A DNA stretch of 64,000 nt from the NCBI GenBank assembly GCA_003507395.1, contig DNVW01000012.1:95069-159068 (forward strand), given 5' to 3'. Of this stretch, positions 19,099 through 28,677 are shown in pieces. A model generated the notes under the pieces. The model had not been told where the DNA came from. It worked only from the letters and a program-made list of their open reading frames with translations, and did not search any database. Position numbers and translations under genes: made by a program. Position 1 is the first letter of the stretch; every line of letters begins with the position of its first letter. The stretch is from Clostridiales bacterium (lineage in GTDB: Bacteria; Bacillota; Clostridia; TANB77; CAG-508).

Positions 19099-20349
19099 TT
19101 ATTTTTTCCAATTTTCTTTGTTTATTTGCCTTTCTCTTGCTATTCCTAATGCATTATCTGGAACATCTTTGGTTATTGTTGAACCTGCTCCTATTACTAC
19201 ATTACTTCCTACTGTTACTGGTGCTACAAAATTTACATTTGAGCCTATAAAGCTATTATCTCCTATTATTGTTTTATGCTTATTTACCCCATCATAATTA
19301 CATGTAATTGTTCCACAACCTATATTACATTTTGTTCCAATTTCACAGTCTCCCATATATGATAGATGTGGTACTTTAGTTCCTTCTGAAATTATTGCTT
19401 TTTTAATTTCTACAAAACTTCCAATTTTAACTTTATTTGCTAATTTACATCCTTCTCTTATATATGCATTAGGTCCTATGTCACAATTTTCTCCTATTTG
19501 AACACCTGATTTTATAGTAGTATTGGGATGTATTATTGTATCTACTCCTATTTCTACATCATCATATATATATGTGGTATTCATATCTTCTATTGTTACC
19601 CCATTATTCATATGCATTGTATTAATTCTTATCTTTAATATTCTTGTCAACATCTCTAATTGTAATTTTGTATTTAAACTTAGAATTTCTGTATTGTCCT
19701 CTACTAATACACCTCCTGTTTTTAGTCCTTTTGTATTCATTATCTTTATTACATCAGTTATATAATATAAGCCCATACTACTTTTTTGTAATACTCTTAA
19801 TATTTCTAATAATTCTTTTATTTTAAAGCAATAGACTCCTGCATTAACCTCTAAAATATTTTGTTGTATTTCTGTTAAATCCGCTTCTTCTACTATTTCG
19901 TATATTTTGTTTTCTTTTCTTACTATTCTACCATACCCTTTTGGCTCGCTTATAATTCCTGTTAATATTGTAGCTGATTCGTCTTCTTTTATTGATTTCT
20001 CTACTACTTTTTTTATTGTTTCTCCTGTAATCAAAGGTATATTTCCATTTAATACCAATACTCTTCCTGATTTTTTCTCTAAATATTCTGTGGCTTGCAT
20101 TATTGCATGACCTGTACCTAAGCATTGTTCTTGGTGTATATATTTTACTCCATCCTTTAATATTGCTTCTATTTCTTCTTTATTTTCTCCCACTATTACA
20201 CCTATATCTTCTATTCCTGCTTTTTTTACTGAATTTACAACCCTTTTTATTACCTCTTTTCCATAAATTGGTTGTGCTAATTTTGATTTTTTAGATTTCA
20301 TTCTGTCATCTGTTCCTGCTGCCATTATTAATGCTGTTATATTTTCCAT
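19099..20349 (-). CDS. glmU: GlmU-like protein with altered uridyltransferase site
   Basis: GlmU normally acetylates GlcN-1-P (C-terminal domain) and uridylates GlcNAc-1-P (N-terminal domain). This copy is 416 residues, about 40 short of usual. The left-handed beta-helix half is intact, with catalytic His in PHLSYMGD and NYDGVNKHKT, so acetyltransferase activity is expected. The N-terminal Rossmann half keeps QCLGTGHA and the YYITD motif. Its nucleotide loop reads MAAGTDDRM instead of LAAGxGTRM, and the metal-binding Asp of the GDVPL motif is Asn (NGNIPLI). Loss of uridylation is likely. The gene just upstream in the operon encodes a UAP-type UDP-sugar pyrophosphorylase that could supply the lost step. 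Confidence 0.85.
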   Translation of the reverse strand: MENITALIMAAGTDDRMKSKKSKLAQPIYGKEVIKRVVNSVKKAGIEDIGVIVGENKEEIEAILKDGVKYIHQEQCLGTGHAIMQATEYLEKKSGRVLVLNGNIPLITGETIKKVVEKSIKEDESATILTGIISEPKGYGRIVRKENKIYEIVEEADLTEIQQNILEVNAGVYCFKIKELLEILRVLQKSSMGLYYITDVIKIMNTKGLKTGGVLVEDNTEILSLNTKLQLEMLTRILKIRINTMHMNNGVTIEDMNTTYIYDDVEIGVDTIIHPNTTIKSGVQIGENCDIGPNAYIREGCKLANKVKIGSFVEIKKAIISEGTKVPHLSYMGDCEIGTKCNIGCGTITCNYDGVNKHKTIIGDNSFIGSNVNFVAPVTVGSNVVIGAGSTITKDVPDNALGIARERQINKENWKK

Positions 20350-20366
20350 TTATAAAACTTCCTTTC

Positions 20367-21590
20367 TTAATTTTCTTTCATTTTATTATTGTATAACTTT
20401 TTAGCTGTTTCTGGACTATCTGCACCTTCTGCATTTTTTATAGGTGCAAATTCATCCTCTCTTTTTACTCTTAAAACGCTCATATCTTCATATCTTTCAA
20501 AAGCATCAAATATAAATGCTTCGAATTTATATGCATTTGGCTCAGTTGGTTCAATATAATTGTTGTGTTCATCCAAATATCCTGCTTTTTTTAATGCTAT
20601 ATGATATGGCAATTTTACATTAGCCAAGTCTTCTAGTACCTTTATATTTAACAAATGATTTAATATATTTGCATCACCAAATATTAAATTTCCATTAGCA
20701 TCTGTTTCTTCTGCCATTTTTTCTGGTAATTCTGTATATTCTATTACTTTTGGCTTACCATTTACTCTTCCAAAAACCCCTACTCTCTCTTTTGGATTTG
20801 ATTTAACGACAGATTTAGATGCTATCAAATTTCTTTGTTTTACTGTAAGCCCTATTAATATTGGATCTGATATATTTAACAAAATATTATCTATTCCACC
20901 AATAAAAATCCATTCTATACCTTTTTGCTTCATATCTTGTAAGACTCCGTTTTTGTTAATAGCTTCATATATTCCACCATTTCCATCAGAGGCTTCTTTT
21001 ATACAACCATTTTTGTCAAGTAGTATTTTGCCATTTGTATCTATTAGTGGAAGCTCCCCTTGCATAAATAGCTTTACTTTTTCACTTGGATATCCAAAAT
21101 AACTATGCTCCTCTAAAAATTTTTGTGTTTGATTATTATTTTCCCTACTTGTCATTATATACCATGGAACATCAACACCATATTTTTTTGATATTTGCTT
21201 TAATGAATCCACTAATATTTCGAATAAAAATTTTTCACCTGTAACCAAATCTATTTTATATGTACCTTTTGGTCCTGTATGTCCTAATCTCGTTCCTTGC
21301 CCTCCTGCCATTGTTACTACTGCATATCTTCCATTTTTTATGACTTCTTCCCCAATATCACTTAATTCTTCATATTCTTTTCTTGATAGTTTATCCTTTT
21401 CTACATAACCTATACCTTCGAATTTTTTTTGTTCTATATCATTGCTCTTTTTTGTACCTTCATACAATTTCATAATTTGTTCAAAGTCAATCCTTTTAAC
21501 TTGTTCTTCTAATTGATTATTGTCTTTTAATCTCTTGGCTATATGCAGTTGTCCTATTTTATTTAATTTTTCTATCATTTTATTTTCCAT
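20367..21590 (-). CDS. UAP1/UDPGP-type UDP-sugar pyrophosphorylase
   Basis: Joins a sugar-1-phosphate to UTP to give a UDP-sugar. From ATG 21590 the protein is 407 residues; AAGGATG precedes it, and the frame runs three codons further. It has the signature loop MAGGQGTRLGHTGPKG (nucleotide binding), the YIMTSRENN and GELPLID segments, ASDGNGGIYEAI, and the FIGGIDNILL metal-site strand. Overall it looks like the eukaryotic-type UDP-N-acetylhexosamine pyrophosphorylase family rather than GalU. It lies 17 bp upstream of glmU on the same strand, so GlcNAc-1-P is the natural substrate to propose, but glucose or galactose phosphates cannot be excluded. Confidence 0.88.
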   Translation of the reverse strand: MENKMIEKLNKIGQLHIAKRLKDNNQLEEQVKRIDFEQIMKLYEGTKKSNDIEQKKFEGIGYVEKDKLSRKEYEELSDIGEEVIKNGRYAVVTMAGGQGTRLGHTGPKGTYKIDLVTGEKFLFEILVDSLKQISKKYGVDVPWYIMTSRENNNQTQKFLEEHSYFGYPSEKVKLFMQGELPLIDTNGKILLDKNGCIKEASDGNGGIYEAINKNGVLQDMKQKGIEWIFIGGIDNILLNISDPILIGLTVKQRNLIASKSVVKSNPKERVGVFGRVNGKPKVIEYTELPEKMAEETDANGNLIFGDANILNHLLNIKVLEDLANVKLPYHIALKKAGYLDEHNNYIEPTEPNAYKFEAFIFDAFERYEDMSVLRVKREDEFAPIKNAEGADSPETAKKLYNNKMKEN

Positions 21591-21743
21591 ATGCACCATC
21601 CTTTATATAAGATATTCATATTCTATCACATTGGTTATTTTCTTGCAAATTTTTTTAATATTTTAGTCATAAGTTAGAAATAAGCTAATATAAATTAAAT
21701 AAAGTTATTTTGTACAAACATTTTTAAGGGGGTTAATTAATTA

Positions 21744-23225
21744 ATGGAAGATAATTTAAAATTGTATCAAGATATAGCTAATCGTACCGATGGAGATATT
21801 TATGTTGGTGTTGTTGGACCTGTTAGAACTGGAAAATCTACTTTTATTAAAAACTTTATGGATTTATTGGTAATACCAAACATAAATAATGAATACAAAA
21901 GAGAACGTGCTAGAGATGAATTACCACAAAGTGCTGCTGGTAAAACAATAATGACAACAGAACCAAAATTTATTCCTAATGAGGCTGTCGAAATAACTGT
22001 TGGTAATAATTTAAAGTTAAAAGCTCGTTTAGTTGATTGTGTTGGATATCTTGTAAATAATGCCATTGGTTATTTAGAAGATGATATGCCCAGAATGGTA
22101 AAAACTCCTTGGTCTGAAGATGAAATGCCTTTTGAACAAGCAGCAGAAATTGGTACCAAAAAAGTTATCCAAGAACATTCTACTATAGGAATTTTAATTA
22201 CGACAGATGGAACAATTACAGACATTCCACGTGAAGATTACATAGAAGCCGAAGAAAGAGTCGTAAAGGAATTAAAAGAGCTAAATAAACCTTTTGTAAT
22301 TGTTTTAAATACAGATGATCCATATTCTGATTATACCCGAGAATTAGCTCAAAAATTGGAAAATAAATATGAAACTCCTGTACTTCCAACTGATTGTTCT
22401 CGTCTTAACTTAGATGATATTAATAATATATTTGGAAAAATTTTATATGAATTTCCTATAGAAACTTTAAATATTACTTTTCCAAAATGGGTTGATGGTC
22501 TATCTAATAATCACTGGCTAAAAGTTGAATTGTATAAGGAAATAAAAGAGGCTTTCATCAACATTAAAATTTTGAAACAGGTCAATAGTGGAATTGAAAA
22601 ATTACAAGATACTGAAATAATAACAAAAACTGTATTAGACGAAATTAGATTGGGTGATGGCAGCGTAAATATTTCTATTAATCTACTTGATGAATTATTT
22701 TATAAAATTTTAACAGAAATTTCTGGAGTGAATATATCAAATGAGGGAGACTTATTCTCTACTATAACATCATTAGCAAATACTAAAAAAGAATATGATA
22801 AAATTTCATATGCTTTAGAAGAAGTTAAGGCAAAAGGATATGGTATTGTTACTCCTTCAATTGATGAGTTAATTCTTGATGAACCAGAAATGGTAAAACA
22901 AGGCTCTAGATTTGGTGTTAAGTTAAAAGCCAAAGCTCCTTCTATTCATATGATTCAAGCAAATATAGAAACAGAAGTATCTCCTATTGTCGGAAGTGAA
23001 AAGCAGTCTGAAGATTTAGTAAATTATCTACTTTCAGAATTTGAAAATGACCCTAAAAAAATTTGGGAATCAAACATATTTGGAAAGAGTTTACATGAGC
23101 TTGTTAATGAAGGCTTACAAAACAAATTATCTAAAATGCCTGAAGAAGCCCAATGCAAATTGCAAGAAACTCTTGAGCGTATTGTAAATGAAGGCAGTGG
23201 TGGTTTAATCTGTATAATACTTTAA
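21744..23225 (+). CDS. spoIVA: Stage IV sporulation protein A (coat ATPase)
   Basis: Morphogenetic ATPase that polymerises on the outer forespore membrane as the basement layer of the coat. 493 residues, normal. It has the N-terminal TRAFAC-type domain with Walker A GPVRTGKST (25-33), a DCVGYLV switch-like strand and an ITTDGTITDIPREDY segment. A middle helical domain follows, and the C-terminus ends GLICIIL, close to the conserved tail that contacts SpoVM. GGGGG-type ribosome site upstream. Its partner SipL is encoded in this window. Mother-cell (sigma-E) expression is expected, but I did not find a convincing sigma-E promoter by eye. Confidence 0.96.
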   Translation: MEDNLKLYQDIANRTDGDIYVGVVGPVRTGKSTFIKNFMDLLVIPNINNEYKRERARDELPQSAAGKTIMTTEPKFIPNEAVEITVGNNLKLKARLVDCVGYLVNNAIGYLEDDMPRMVKTPWSEDEMPFEQAAEIGTKKVIQEHSTIGILITTDGTITDIPREDYIEAEERVVKELKELNKPFVIVLNTDDPYSDYTRELAQKLENKYETPVLPTDCSRLNLDDINNIFGKILYEFPIETLNITFPKWVDGLSNNHWLKVELYKEIKEAFINIKILKQVNSGIEKLQDTEIITKTVLDEIRLGDGSVNISINLLDELFYKILTEISGVNISNEGDLFSTITSLANTKKEYDKISYALEEVKAKGYGIVTPSIDELILDEPEMVKQGSRFGVKLKAKAPSIHMIQANIETEVSPIVGSEKQSEDLVNYLLSEFENDPKKIWESNIFGKSLHELVNEGLQNKLSKMPEEAQCKLQETLERIVNEGSGGLICIIL

Positions 23226-23238
23226 TATTATAACCACA

Positions 23239-23286
23239 AAAATAAAATCTTCAATAGCACAAAAAGTGTTATTGAAGATTTTATTT
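23239..23286. terminator. Bidirectional terminator between spoIVA and sleB
   Basis: An inverted repeat of about 21 bp (AAATAAAATCTTCAATAGCAC and its complement) around an AAAAA loop, with T-rich outer flanks in both directions. One of the strongest hairpins in the window. Confidence 0.9.
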
Positions 23287-23294
23287 GTTGTACA

Positions 23295-23984
23295 CTATTT
23301 GCAAAATCTATGTTTTCCTATTGTTACTGTCATAGGTCTGGACCAAATCCATTTATTAGTGGCTGTATTGGGATTAAAGTAATATATAGCTCCATATGAT
23401 GGATCCCAACCATTTAGTGCATCTTGTGCAGCTTTCTTAGCCGTACTATTTGGAGATAAATTTATTTGTCCATCATCTACAACATTAAATGCCCCTTTTT
23501 GATATATTACTCCTGCTATTGTGTTTGGAAATGAACTACTTTTTACTCTATTTAATACTACTGCTGCTACTGCTACTTGACCTGCATACGGCTCTCCTCT
23601 TGCTTCTCCATATACTAACCTTGCTAATAAATTAACATCATTTGAATTTGTACTAGAGCTTCCAGAGGTAGTAGAACTACTATATATTCCCATTGCTTGC
23701 AATGTTTTTGTACCAGCTATTCCATCTACTGTAAGTCCATTTTTAGATTGAAACCATTTTACAGCAGCTAATGTTTTACTTCCATATATTCCATCTATTG
23801 CTCCACTATAATATCCCCATCTTTTTAATTTTGTTTGGATTTGAGTTACTTCTGAACCTGTAGAGCCATATTTGGAAAGTGCTTGTACATCTGTCACTCT
23901 AAAGAAAACATTATATAATATAAATATTGTTGTTACTAAAATTATTGTTATTATTGCCATTATTTTTCTTTTATTTTTAAACAT
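23295..23984 (-). CDS. sleB: SleB-type spore cortex-lytic hydrolase
   Basis: Lytic transglycosylase-type enzyme that breaks spore cortex peptidoglycan at germination. From ATG 23984 it has 229 residues. It starts with a membrane helix or signal anchor (about 8-28), then a peptidoglycan-binding domain with the repeat pattern GSTGSEVTQIQTKLKRWGYY...GIYG. A Ser/Thr/Asn linker leads to a Hydrolase_2 domain with ARLVYGEARGEPYAGQVAVA (catalytic Glu) and the tail SRPMTVTIGKHRF. No ypeB lies next to it, unlike in bacilli. The frame opens seven codons further up at a TTG, with a weak ribosome site in either case. Confidence 0.9.
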   Translation of the reverse strand: MFKNKRKIMAIITIILVTTIFILYNVFFRVTDVQALSKYGSTGSEVTQIQTKLKRWGYYSGAIDGIYGSKTLAAVKWFQSKNGLTVDGIAGTKTLQAMGIYSSSTTSGSSSTNSNDVNLLARLVYGEARGEPYAGQVAVAAVVLNRVKSSSFPNTIAGVIYQKGAFNVVDDGQINLSPNSTAKKAAQDALNGWDPSYGAIYYFNPNTATNKWIWSRPMTVTIGKHRFCK

Positions 23985-24060
23985 AAAAAACACCACTTTT
24001 TTCAAAATAATATATTCTAAAATTATTTTGTCCTAAAAGTGGCTATTTATTCATATTTAA

Positions 24061-25722
24061 TTAAAATATTCCTACTATATTTCCATTGTTGTCTACATCT
24101 ATGCTTTCTGCGGCTGGCACTTTTGGTAATCCTGGCATTGTCATTATTTTTCCTGTTATAATTACTATAAACTCTGCTCCTGCTTTTAATATTACATCTT
24201 GAATATGTATATTAAATGGCTCATTACATTCTAAATTTTTTTGATCATCTGATAAAGAATATTGTGTTTTTGCAATGCATATTGGAAGATTTCCATATCC
24301 CATTCTTTCTATTTCTGCTATTTTTTCTTCTATACCTTCTACGTATTCAACTCCATCTGCACCATATATCTTTTTAGCTATTGTTTCAATTTTTTCTTTA
24401 ATCGTTAAATTTAATTTATAAGCATAATTAAATTCAAAATCTTTTTGGGTTAATTTAATTACTTTCTCTGCTAAGTCAATTGCTCCTTCTCCACCTTTTT
24501 CCCAACTTTCAACTAAGCTTAATTCTATATTTTTTTCTTTTAACTTTTCAGTTAAAAATTCTATTTCTTTTGTTGTATCATGTGTATATTTGTTTATCGC
24601 TACAATTACATTTAATCCATATACATTTTTTAGATTATCAATATGCTTATATAAATTATGAATTCCTTTTTTTAAATATTCTATGCTTTCGTTTTTTATT
24701 TCTTCTTTAGGCATTCCCCCATGATATTTTATAGCTTTTATTGTTGCTACACATACAACTGCATCTGGTCTAATCTCTGCTTTTCTACATTTTATATCTA
24801 AAAACTTTTCTGCTCCCAAATCTGCTCCGAATCCTGCTTCTGTTACAACATAGTCACTTAACTTTAGTGCAAGCTTTGTACCTATTATGCTATTGCATCC
24901 ATGTGCTATATTGGCAAATGGTCCTCCATGAACTATGGCAGGTGTTCCTTCTAAAGTTTGAACTAAGTTTGGATTTATAGCATCTTTTAGAAGAACTGTC
25001 AATGCTCCATCTGCTTTTAAATTTTTAGCAGTTATGGGCTCGCCTTCTTTATTGTAACCTACTACTATATTTCCAATTCTTCTCTTTAAGTCTTCTATAT
25101 CATTTGCTAGACATAGAATAGCCATAATCTCAGAAGCCACAGATATATCAAATCCATCTTCTCTTGGCACTATATTTTTTTCTCCCGATAAGCCTGTATG
25201 TATCTTTCTTAATTGTCTATCATTTAAGTCAACACATCTTTTCCATACCACTTTTTCAAATCCCAACTCGTTTCCATAGTAAATATGATTATCTATCATT
25301 GCAGATAATAAATTATTAGCAGAAGTTATTGCATGTATGTCTCCTGTAAAATGTAAATTTATATCCTCCATTGGTGCTATTTGACTATATCCACCGCCTG
25401 TTGCTCCACCCTTAATACCAAATACTGGTCCTAAAGATGGTTCTCTTAACGCTAAGATCGATTTTTTACCTATTTTGCTTAATCCATCTGCTAATCCTAT
25501 TGATATTGTTGTTTTACCTTCTCCTAATGGTGTTGGATTAATTGCTGTCACTAATATTAGCTTACCATTTTGCTTTTCTTGCAGTTTTTTATATACATTT
25601 GGTGAAATCTTGGCTTTATATTTTCCGTATTGTTCAAGATTTTCCTCATCAATTCCTAACTTCATAGCAATTTTAGTAACTGGTTCTAATTTTGCATTTC
25701 TTGCGATTTCAATATCTTCCAT
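24061..25722 (-). CDS. fhs: Formate-tetrahydrofolate ligase
   Basis: ATP-dependent formation of 10-formyl-THF, used for one-carbon supply and, in acetogens, the methyl branch of the Wood-Ljungdahl pathway. 553 residues, full length. It shows the P-loop TPLGEGKTT, REPSLGPVFGIKGGATGGGYSQ and FTGDIHAITSANNLL blocks of the family, and a DLGAEKFLDIKCR segment. No other folate or acetogenesis gene adjoins, so the pathway role is open. Upstream lies a large palindromic repeat instead of a visible THF riboswitch. AGGAGGC precedes the start codon. Confidence 0.96.
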   Translation of the reverse strand: MEDIEIARNAKLEPVTKIAMKLGIDEENLEQYGKYKAKISPNVYKKLQEKQNGKLILVTAINPTPLGEGKTTISIGLADGLSKIGKKSILALREPSLGPVFGIKGGATGGGYSQIAPMEDINLHFTGDIHAITSANNLLSAMIDNHIYYGNELGFEKVVWKRCVDLNDRQLRKIHTGLSGEKNIVPREDGFDISVASEIMAILCLANDIEDLKRRIGNIVVGYNKEGEPITAKNLKADGALTVLLKDAINPNLVQTLEGTPAIVHGGPFANIAHGCNSIIGTKLALKLSDYVVTEAGFGADLGAEKFLDIKCRKAEIRPDAVVCVATIKAIKYHGGMPKEEIKNESIEYLKKGIHNLYKHIDNLKNVYGLNVIVAINKYTHDTTKEIEFLTEKLKEKNIELSLVESWEKGGEGAIDLAEKVIKLTQKDFEFNYAYKLNLTIKEKIETIAKKIYGADGVEYVEGIEEKIAEIERMGYGNLPICIAKTQYSLSDDQKNLECNEPFNIHIQDVILKAGAEFIVIITGKIMTMPGLPKVPAAESIDVDNNGNIVGIF

Positions 25723-25740
25723 AATAGCCTCCTACAAAAA

Positions 25741-25862
25741 ATTTGTCACAATGGGGACGTTCCTTTTTGTGACATTTTGTCATTCTGGGGACACCCTTGA
25801 ATTAAAGGTATGTCCCCCAAGTGACAATTTGTCACAAAAAGGAACGTCCCCATTGTGACAAA
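25741..25862. repeat. Large palindromic GGGGAC/GTGACA element, copy 4
   Basis: A 122-bp inverted repeat. The outer 34 bases (ATTTGTCACAATGGGGACGT onward) pair perfectly with the other end, and pairing continues imperfectly toward the centre (TTCTGGGGACA with TGTCCCCCAAG). It contains tandem GTGACA/TGTCAC and GGGGACGTTCC blocks shared with the copy at 17364. It fills the gap between the DUF212 gene and fhs and could form one long hairpin in RNA or DNA. Confidence 0.85.
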
Positions 25863-25863
25863 T

Positions 25864-26310
25864 TTAAAATAATAATCCTACTATAATTCCTATTAATGCA
25901 CCTACAAATACTTGGATTGGTGTATGTCCTAGTGTTTCTACTAGTTTTTCTGAAATTTGGGCTTTTGTTAAGCCTGGTGTATTTACTATTTTATTTAATA
26001 TTTTGGCTTGCTTTCCGGCTGCTCTCCTTACTCCTGTAGCATCATACATAACAACAAAAGCAAATATTATAGCTAGCCCAAATATTGGTGAATTTATTCC
26101 TTCACTCTTTCCTATCATTGTTGCTAAACTTGTAACAACTGCAGAATGTGAACTTGGCATTCCTCCTGCACCGAGTATTCTTTTGAAGTTAAATTTTTTA
26201 GTTGTTACCAAGTCATATATTACCTTATATGTTTGTATTAAAAACCACACTATAAATGGTATTATTATATATCTATACTCCTCTATAAAACTAATTATCC
26301 CCTTATTCAT
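25864..26310 (-). CDS. Divergent PAP2 family protein (DUF212, YuiD-like)
   Basis: 148-residue membrane protein with four hydrophobic stretches. The family core GGMPSSHSAVVTSL and VMYDATGVRRAAGKQA corresponds to the phosphatase-like motif of acid-phosphatase/vanadium haloperoxidase relatives. It is probably a lipid or undecaprenyl-type phosphatase, but activity of this subfamily is not established. It is encoded 3 bp after xseB and is likely in the same operon. Confidence 0.88.
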   Translation of the reverse strand: MNKGIISFIEEYRYIIIPFIVWFLIQTYKVIYDLVTTKKFNFKRILGAGGMPSSHSAVVTSLATMIGKSEGINSPIFGLAIIFAFVVMYDATGVRRAAGKQAKILNKIVNTPGLTKAQISEKLVETLGHTPIQVFVGALIGIIVGLLF

Positions 26311-26313
26311 TTC

Positions 26314-26538
26314 TTATTCCTCTTCCGCAATAAAATTTTCTTCTTGAATTTCTCCATCTTTATTTATTAATATTGTAATTCGTTTTTCTGCTTCCTCTAA
26401 TATTTTTGTGCATTGTTTTGAAAGTTGCATTCCTTTTTCAAATTTTTCAACAGAAGAATCTAAATCTAATTCATCACTTTCTAATTCCTTCACTATTTCT
26501 TCCAGCTGTTTTATTGTATCTTCGAAATTATTTTTCAT
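26314..26538 (-). CDS. xseB: Exodeoxyribonuclease VII small subunit
   Basis: 74-residue helical hairpin protein that caps ExoVII with XseA. The family pattern is clear: NFEDTIKQLEEIVKELES, then LDSSVEKFEKGMQLSKQC and a second helix. It is separated from xseA by a gene for a small membrane protein, which is less common than direct adjacency. The C-terminus is acidic (EEE). Confidence 0.92.
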   Translation of the reverse strand: MKNNFEDTIKQLEEIVKELESDELDLDSSVEKFEKGMQLSKQCTKILEEAEKRITILINKDGEIQEENFIAEEE

Positions 26539-26557
26539 TCTGTTATTCCTCTCTCAC

Positions 26558-27010
26558 CTATTTTTCTTTTACTATTTCATTTTCTACATCTATTTCATAA
26601 AAAGCTAGTGTTTTTGATGTTTTTGAATCATTAACAGTTACAATGTAATTACCTTTTGAATTTATTGCCATATTTGAAAAATACACCCCTTCTGTACTTT
26701 TCCACTGTTTCTTTGCTAATTCTATTGCTTTTTCTTCTTTACTAGTTACTGTTCCATTTAGCACTTCTGTATTCTCTTTCGGCTCTTCTACCTCATTCTC
26801 TATATTTGTTTTTTCTTCATTAGAAGTACTTACATTTTCAAATAATTTATCTGTATCTATTCCCATATTAGAGCCTTCTAAATTACTTTGTTGAACCTGT
26901 TCTGAATAAGTAGGCTTAGCTTTTAGTAAATCATAAACAAAATATATTATTACAAATACTAATATTGCAATTGCTATAACTATTAAACTATTTTTTACTA
27001 CTTTACTCAT
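26558..27010 (-). CDS. Membrane-anchored hypothetical protein inserted between xseA and xseB
   Basis: 150 residues. One transmembrane helix at about 7-28, a Ser/Asn/Glu-rich low-complexity linker (about 35-90), and a small C-terminal domain (EKAIELAKKQWKS...GNYIVTVNDSKTSKTLAFYEIDVEN) that resembles a PepSY/YpmB-like fold. Its start overlaps the xseA stop by 4 bp (ATGA type), so it is translated with the exonuclease, though it is probably extracytoplasmic. No function can be given. Confidence 0.7.
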   Translation of the reverse strand: MSKVVKNSLIVIAIAILVFVIIYFVYDLLKAKPTYSEQVQQSNLEGSNMGIDTDKLFENVSTSNEEKTNIENEVEEPKENTEVLNGTVTSKEEKAIELAKKQWKSTEGVYFSNMAINSKGNYIVTVNDSKTSKTLAFYEIDVENEIVKEK

Positions 27011-28215
27011 TCTTCCTCACATTCCTTTTTTAATATTTTGGCATTTACTTGTCCATCGAATAATTTTATATTTATTTCATCATCTTTCTTTAAATATTTT
27101 GCTTCTTTTATAGTCTTTCCATTTAAAGTAATTATACTATATCCTCTTGATAACGTTTTCAATGGACTTAAAGCATCAAGTTTTGCTATTAGCTTTATTG
27201 CTTTTGCTTTTTCATTTATATACTTTTGGTTTATATATGATTCCATCTGTCTTACTTTTATATCTAACATCATATATCTTTCATTTATTTTTTGCAATGG
27301 TTCTTTAAATACTTTACTATTTAAACATTTTTCATATCTTAATTTCATTATTTGTATTTTTCTATTTAATGCTATTTTTTGTCTGCTTTCATATTCTTTT
27401 AACTTTAGAAGTATGTCTTTAACATTTGGAATCACTAATTCTGCTGCTGCAGATGGTGTTGGTGCTCTTAAATCTGCTACAAAATCTGAAATTGTAAAAT
27501 CTGTTTCATGTCCCACTGCAGATACTATTGGTATTTTTGAATCAAATATTGCTCTTGCTACTATTTCCTCATTAAATGGCCATAAATCCTCTAGAGAACC
27601 TCCACCTCTTGCTAATATAATTACATCGCACAATCTGTTTTCGTTCATTATTTTTATAGCTTCTGTAATTTTTCTTGCAGCTCCTTGTCCTTGAACTGGA
27701 ACAGGAAGTAATTTAATATATACATTTGGATTTCTTCTTGTTGATACATTTATAATGTCCCTAATTACAGAACCTGTATTAGATGTAAGTACTCCTATGC
27801 ATTTAGGCATATATGGTATTGGCTTTTTGTATTTATCATCAAATAACCCTTCCTTACTTAATTTTTCTTTTAGTTCTGTATATATTTTATATAAGTCTCC
27901 AAGCCCATCTTGTTGCATTGCTTTACAGTATATCTGATACACGCCATCTCTTTCAAATACAGATACTGTTCCCAATACTTTTACTTGCATTCCATCTTTT
28001 GGAATAAAGTTTAAATTTGGTGTATATGTTTTAAACATTACACATTTTATTAAAGAATTTTCATCTTTTAAAGTGAAATACATATGTCCAGTATAATGGT
28101 GTTTAAAGTTTGAAATTTCTCCTTTTACAAGTATATTATTTAGCATTTCATCTTCTTCAAATTTGTCTTTTATATATTTGTTTAATTCTGTAACACTAAT
28201 TGCATTATATGTCAT
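27007..28215 (-). CDS. xseA: Exodeoxyribonuclease VII large subunit
   Basis: Single-strand DNA exonuclease catalytic subunit, 402 residues. The N-terminal OB domain (VTELNKYIKDKFEEDEML) is followed by the nuclease domain with the family blocks CIGVLTSNTGSVIRDI, LPVPVQGQGAA, ARGGGSLEDLWPFNEE and PIVSAVGHETDFTI. The long C-terminal coiled coil and short tail SRGYSIITLNGK are present. It lies in an operon with nusB upstream and xseB downstream. Confidence 0.96.
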   Translation of the reverse strand: MTYNAISVTELNKYIKDKFEEDEMLNNILVKGEISNFKHHYTGHMYFTLKDENSLIKCVMFKTYTPNLNFIPKDGMQVKVLGTVSVFERDGVYQIYCKAMQQDGLGDLYKIYTELKEKLSKEGLFDDKYKKPIPYMPKCIGVLTSNTGSVIRDIINVSTRRNPNVYIKLLPVPVQGQGAARKITEAIKIMNENRLCDVIILARGGGSLEDLWPFNEEIVARAIFDSKIPIVSAVGHETDFTISDFVADLRAPTPSAAAELVIPNVKDILLKLKEYESRQKIALNRKIQIMKLRYEKCLNSKVFKEPLQKINERYMMLDIKVRQMESYINQKYINEKAKAIKLIAKLDALSPLKTLSRGYSIITLNGKTIKEAKYLKKDDEINIKLFDGQVNAKILKKECEEE

Positions 28216-28244
28216 TAACTAATCATTCCTTTGTACTTTTCACA

Positions 28245-28664
28245 TTAGCATAAGTTGTTTTTCTTTACTATATTGCCCAATACACCATTTATAAATGATG
28301 GTGCATTTTCATCTCCATATAATTTAGCAAGTTCAACAACTTCATTTATTACAACTTTGTATGGTAATTTTTTATACATTAACTCATATGTTGCAAGTTT
28401 TAATAATACTAAGCTTATTTTAGATATTCTATCTATCTCCCAATTTGATGCTAAGTTACTAGATATTGTGTTTACTATTTCTTCTGAATTAGATTGTATA
28501 CCATAAATTACATCTTTAAAATATTCTTCAACCTTTTTATCAGTGATTTCATTGTTTTTTAAAAATATTTCTATCTGTTCCTCAATTGTCTCTTGTTCTA
28601 CTTTTTGTATTTCTAAACTATATAATAATTCAAATGCTAATTCTCTTATTTTTGATCTGTTCAT
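28245..28664 (-). CDS. nusB: Transcription antitermination factor NusB
   Basis: 139-residue all-helical RNA-binding protein that joins the rRNA antitermination complex with NusE (S10). Family marks are the N-terminal [15 protein letters not shown] and the C-terminal [30 protein letters not shown]. It stands between the Asp23/AmaP group and xseA, the common clostridial order. Confidence 0.95.
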   Translation of the reverse strand: MNRSKIRELAFELLYSLEIQKVEQETIEEQIEIFLKNNEITDKKVEEYFKDVIYGIQSNSEEIVNTISSNLASNWEIDRISKISLVLLKLATYELMYKKLPYKVVINEVVELAKLYGDENAPSFINGVLGNIVKKNNLC

Positions 28665-28677
28665 TGTTTGTACCTTT

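Noticed and set aside
25723..25862. THF riboswitch upstream of fhs
   Set aside because: The region is entirely occupied by a palindromic repeat and shows no riboswitch core.
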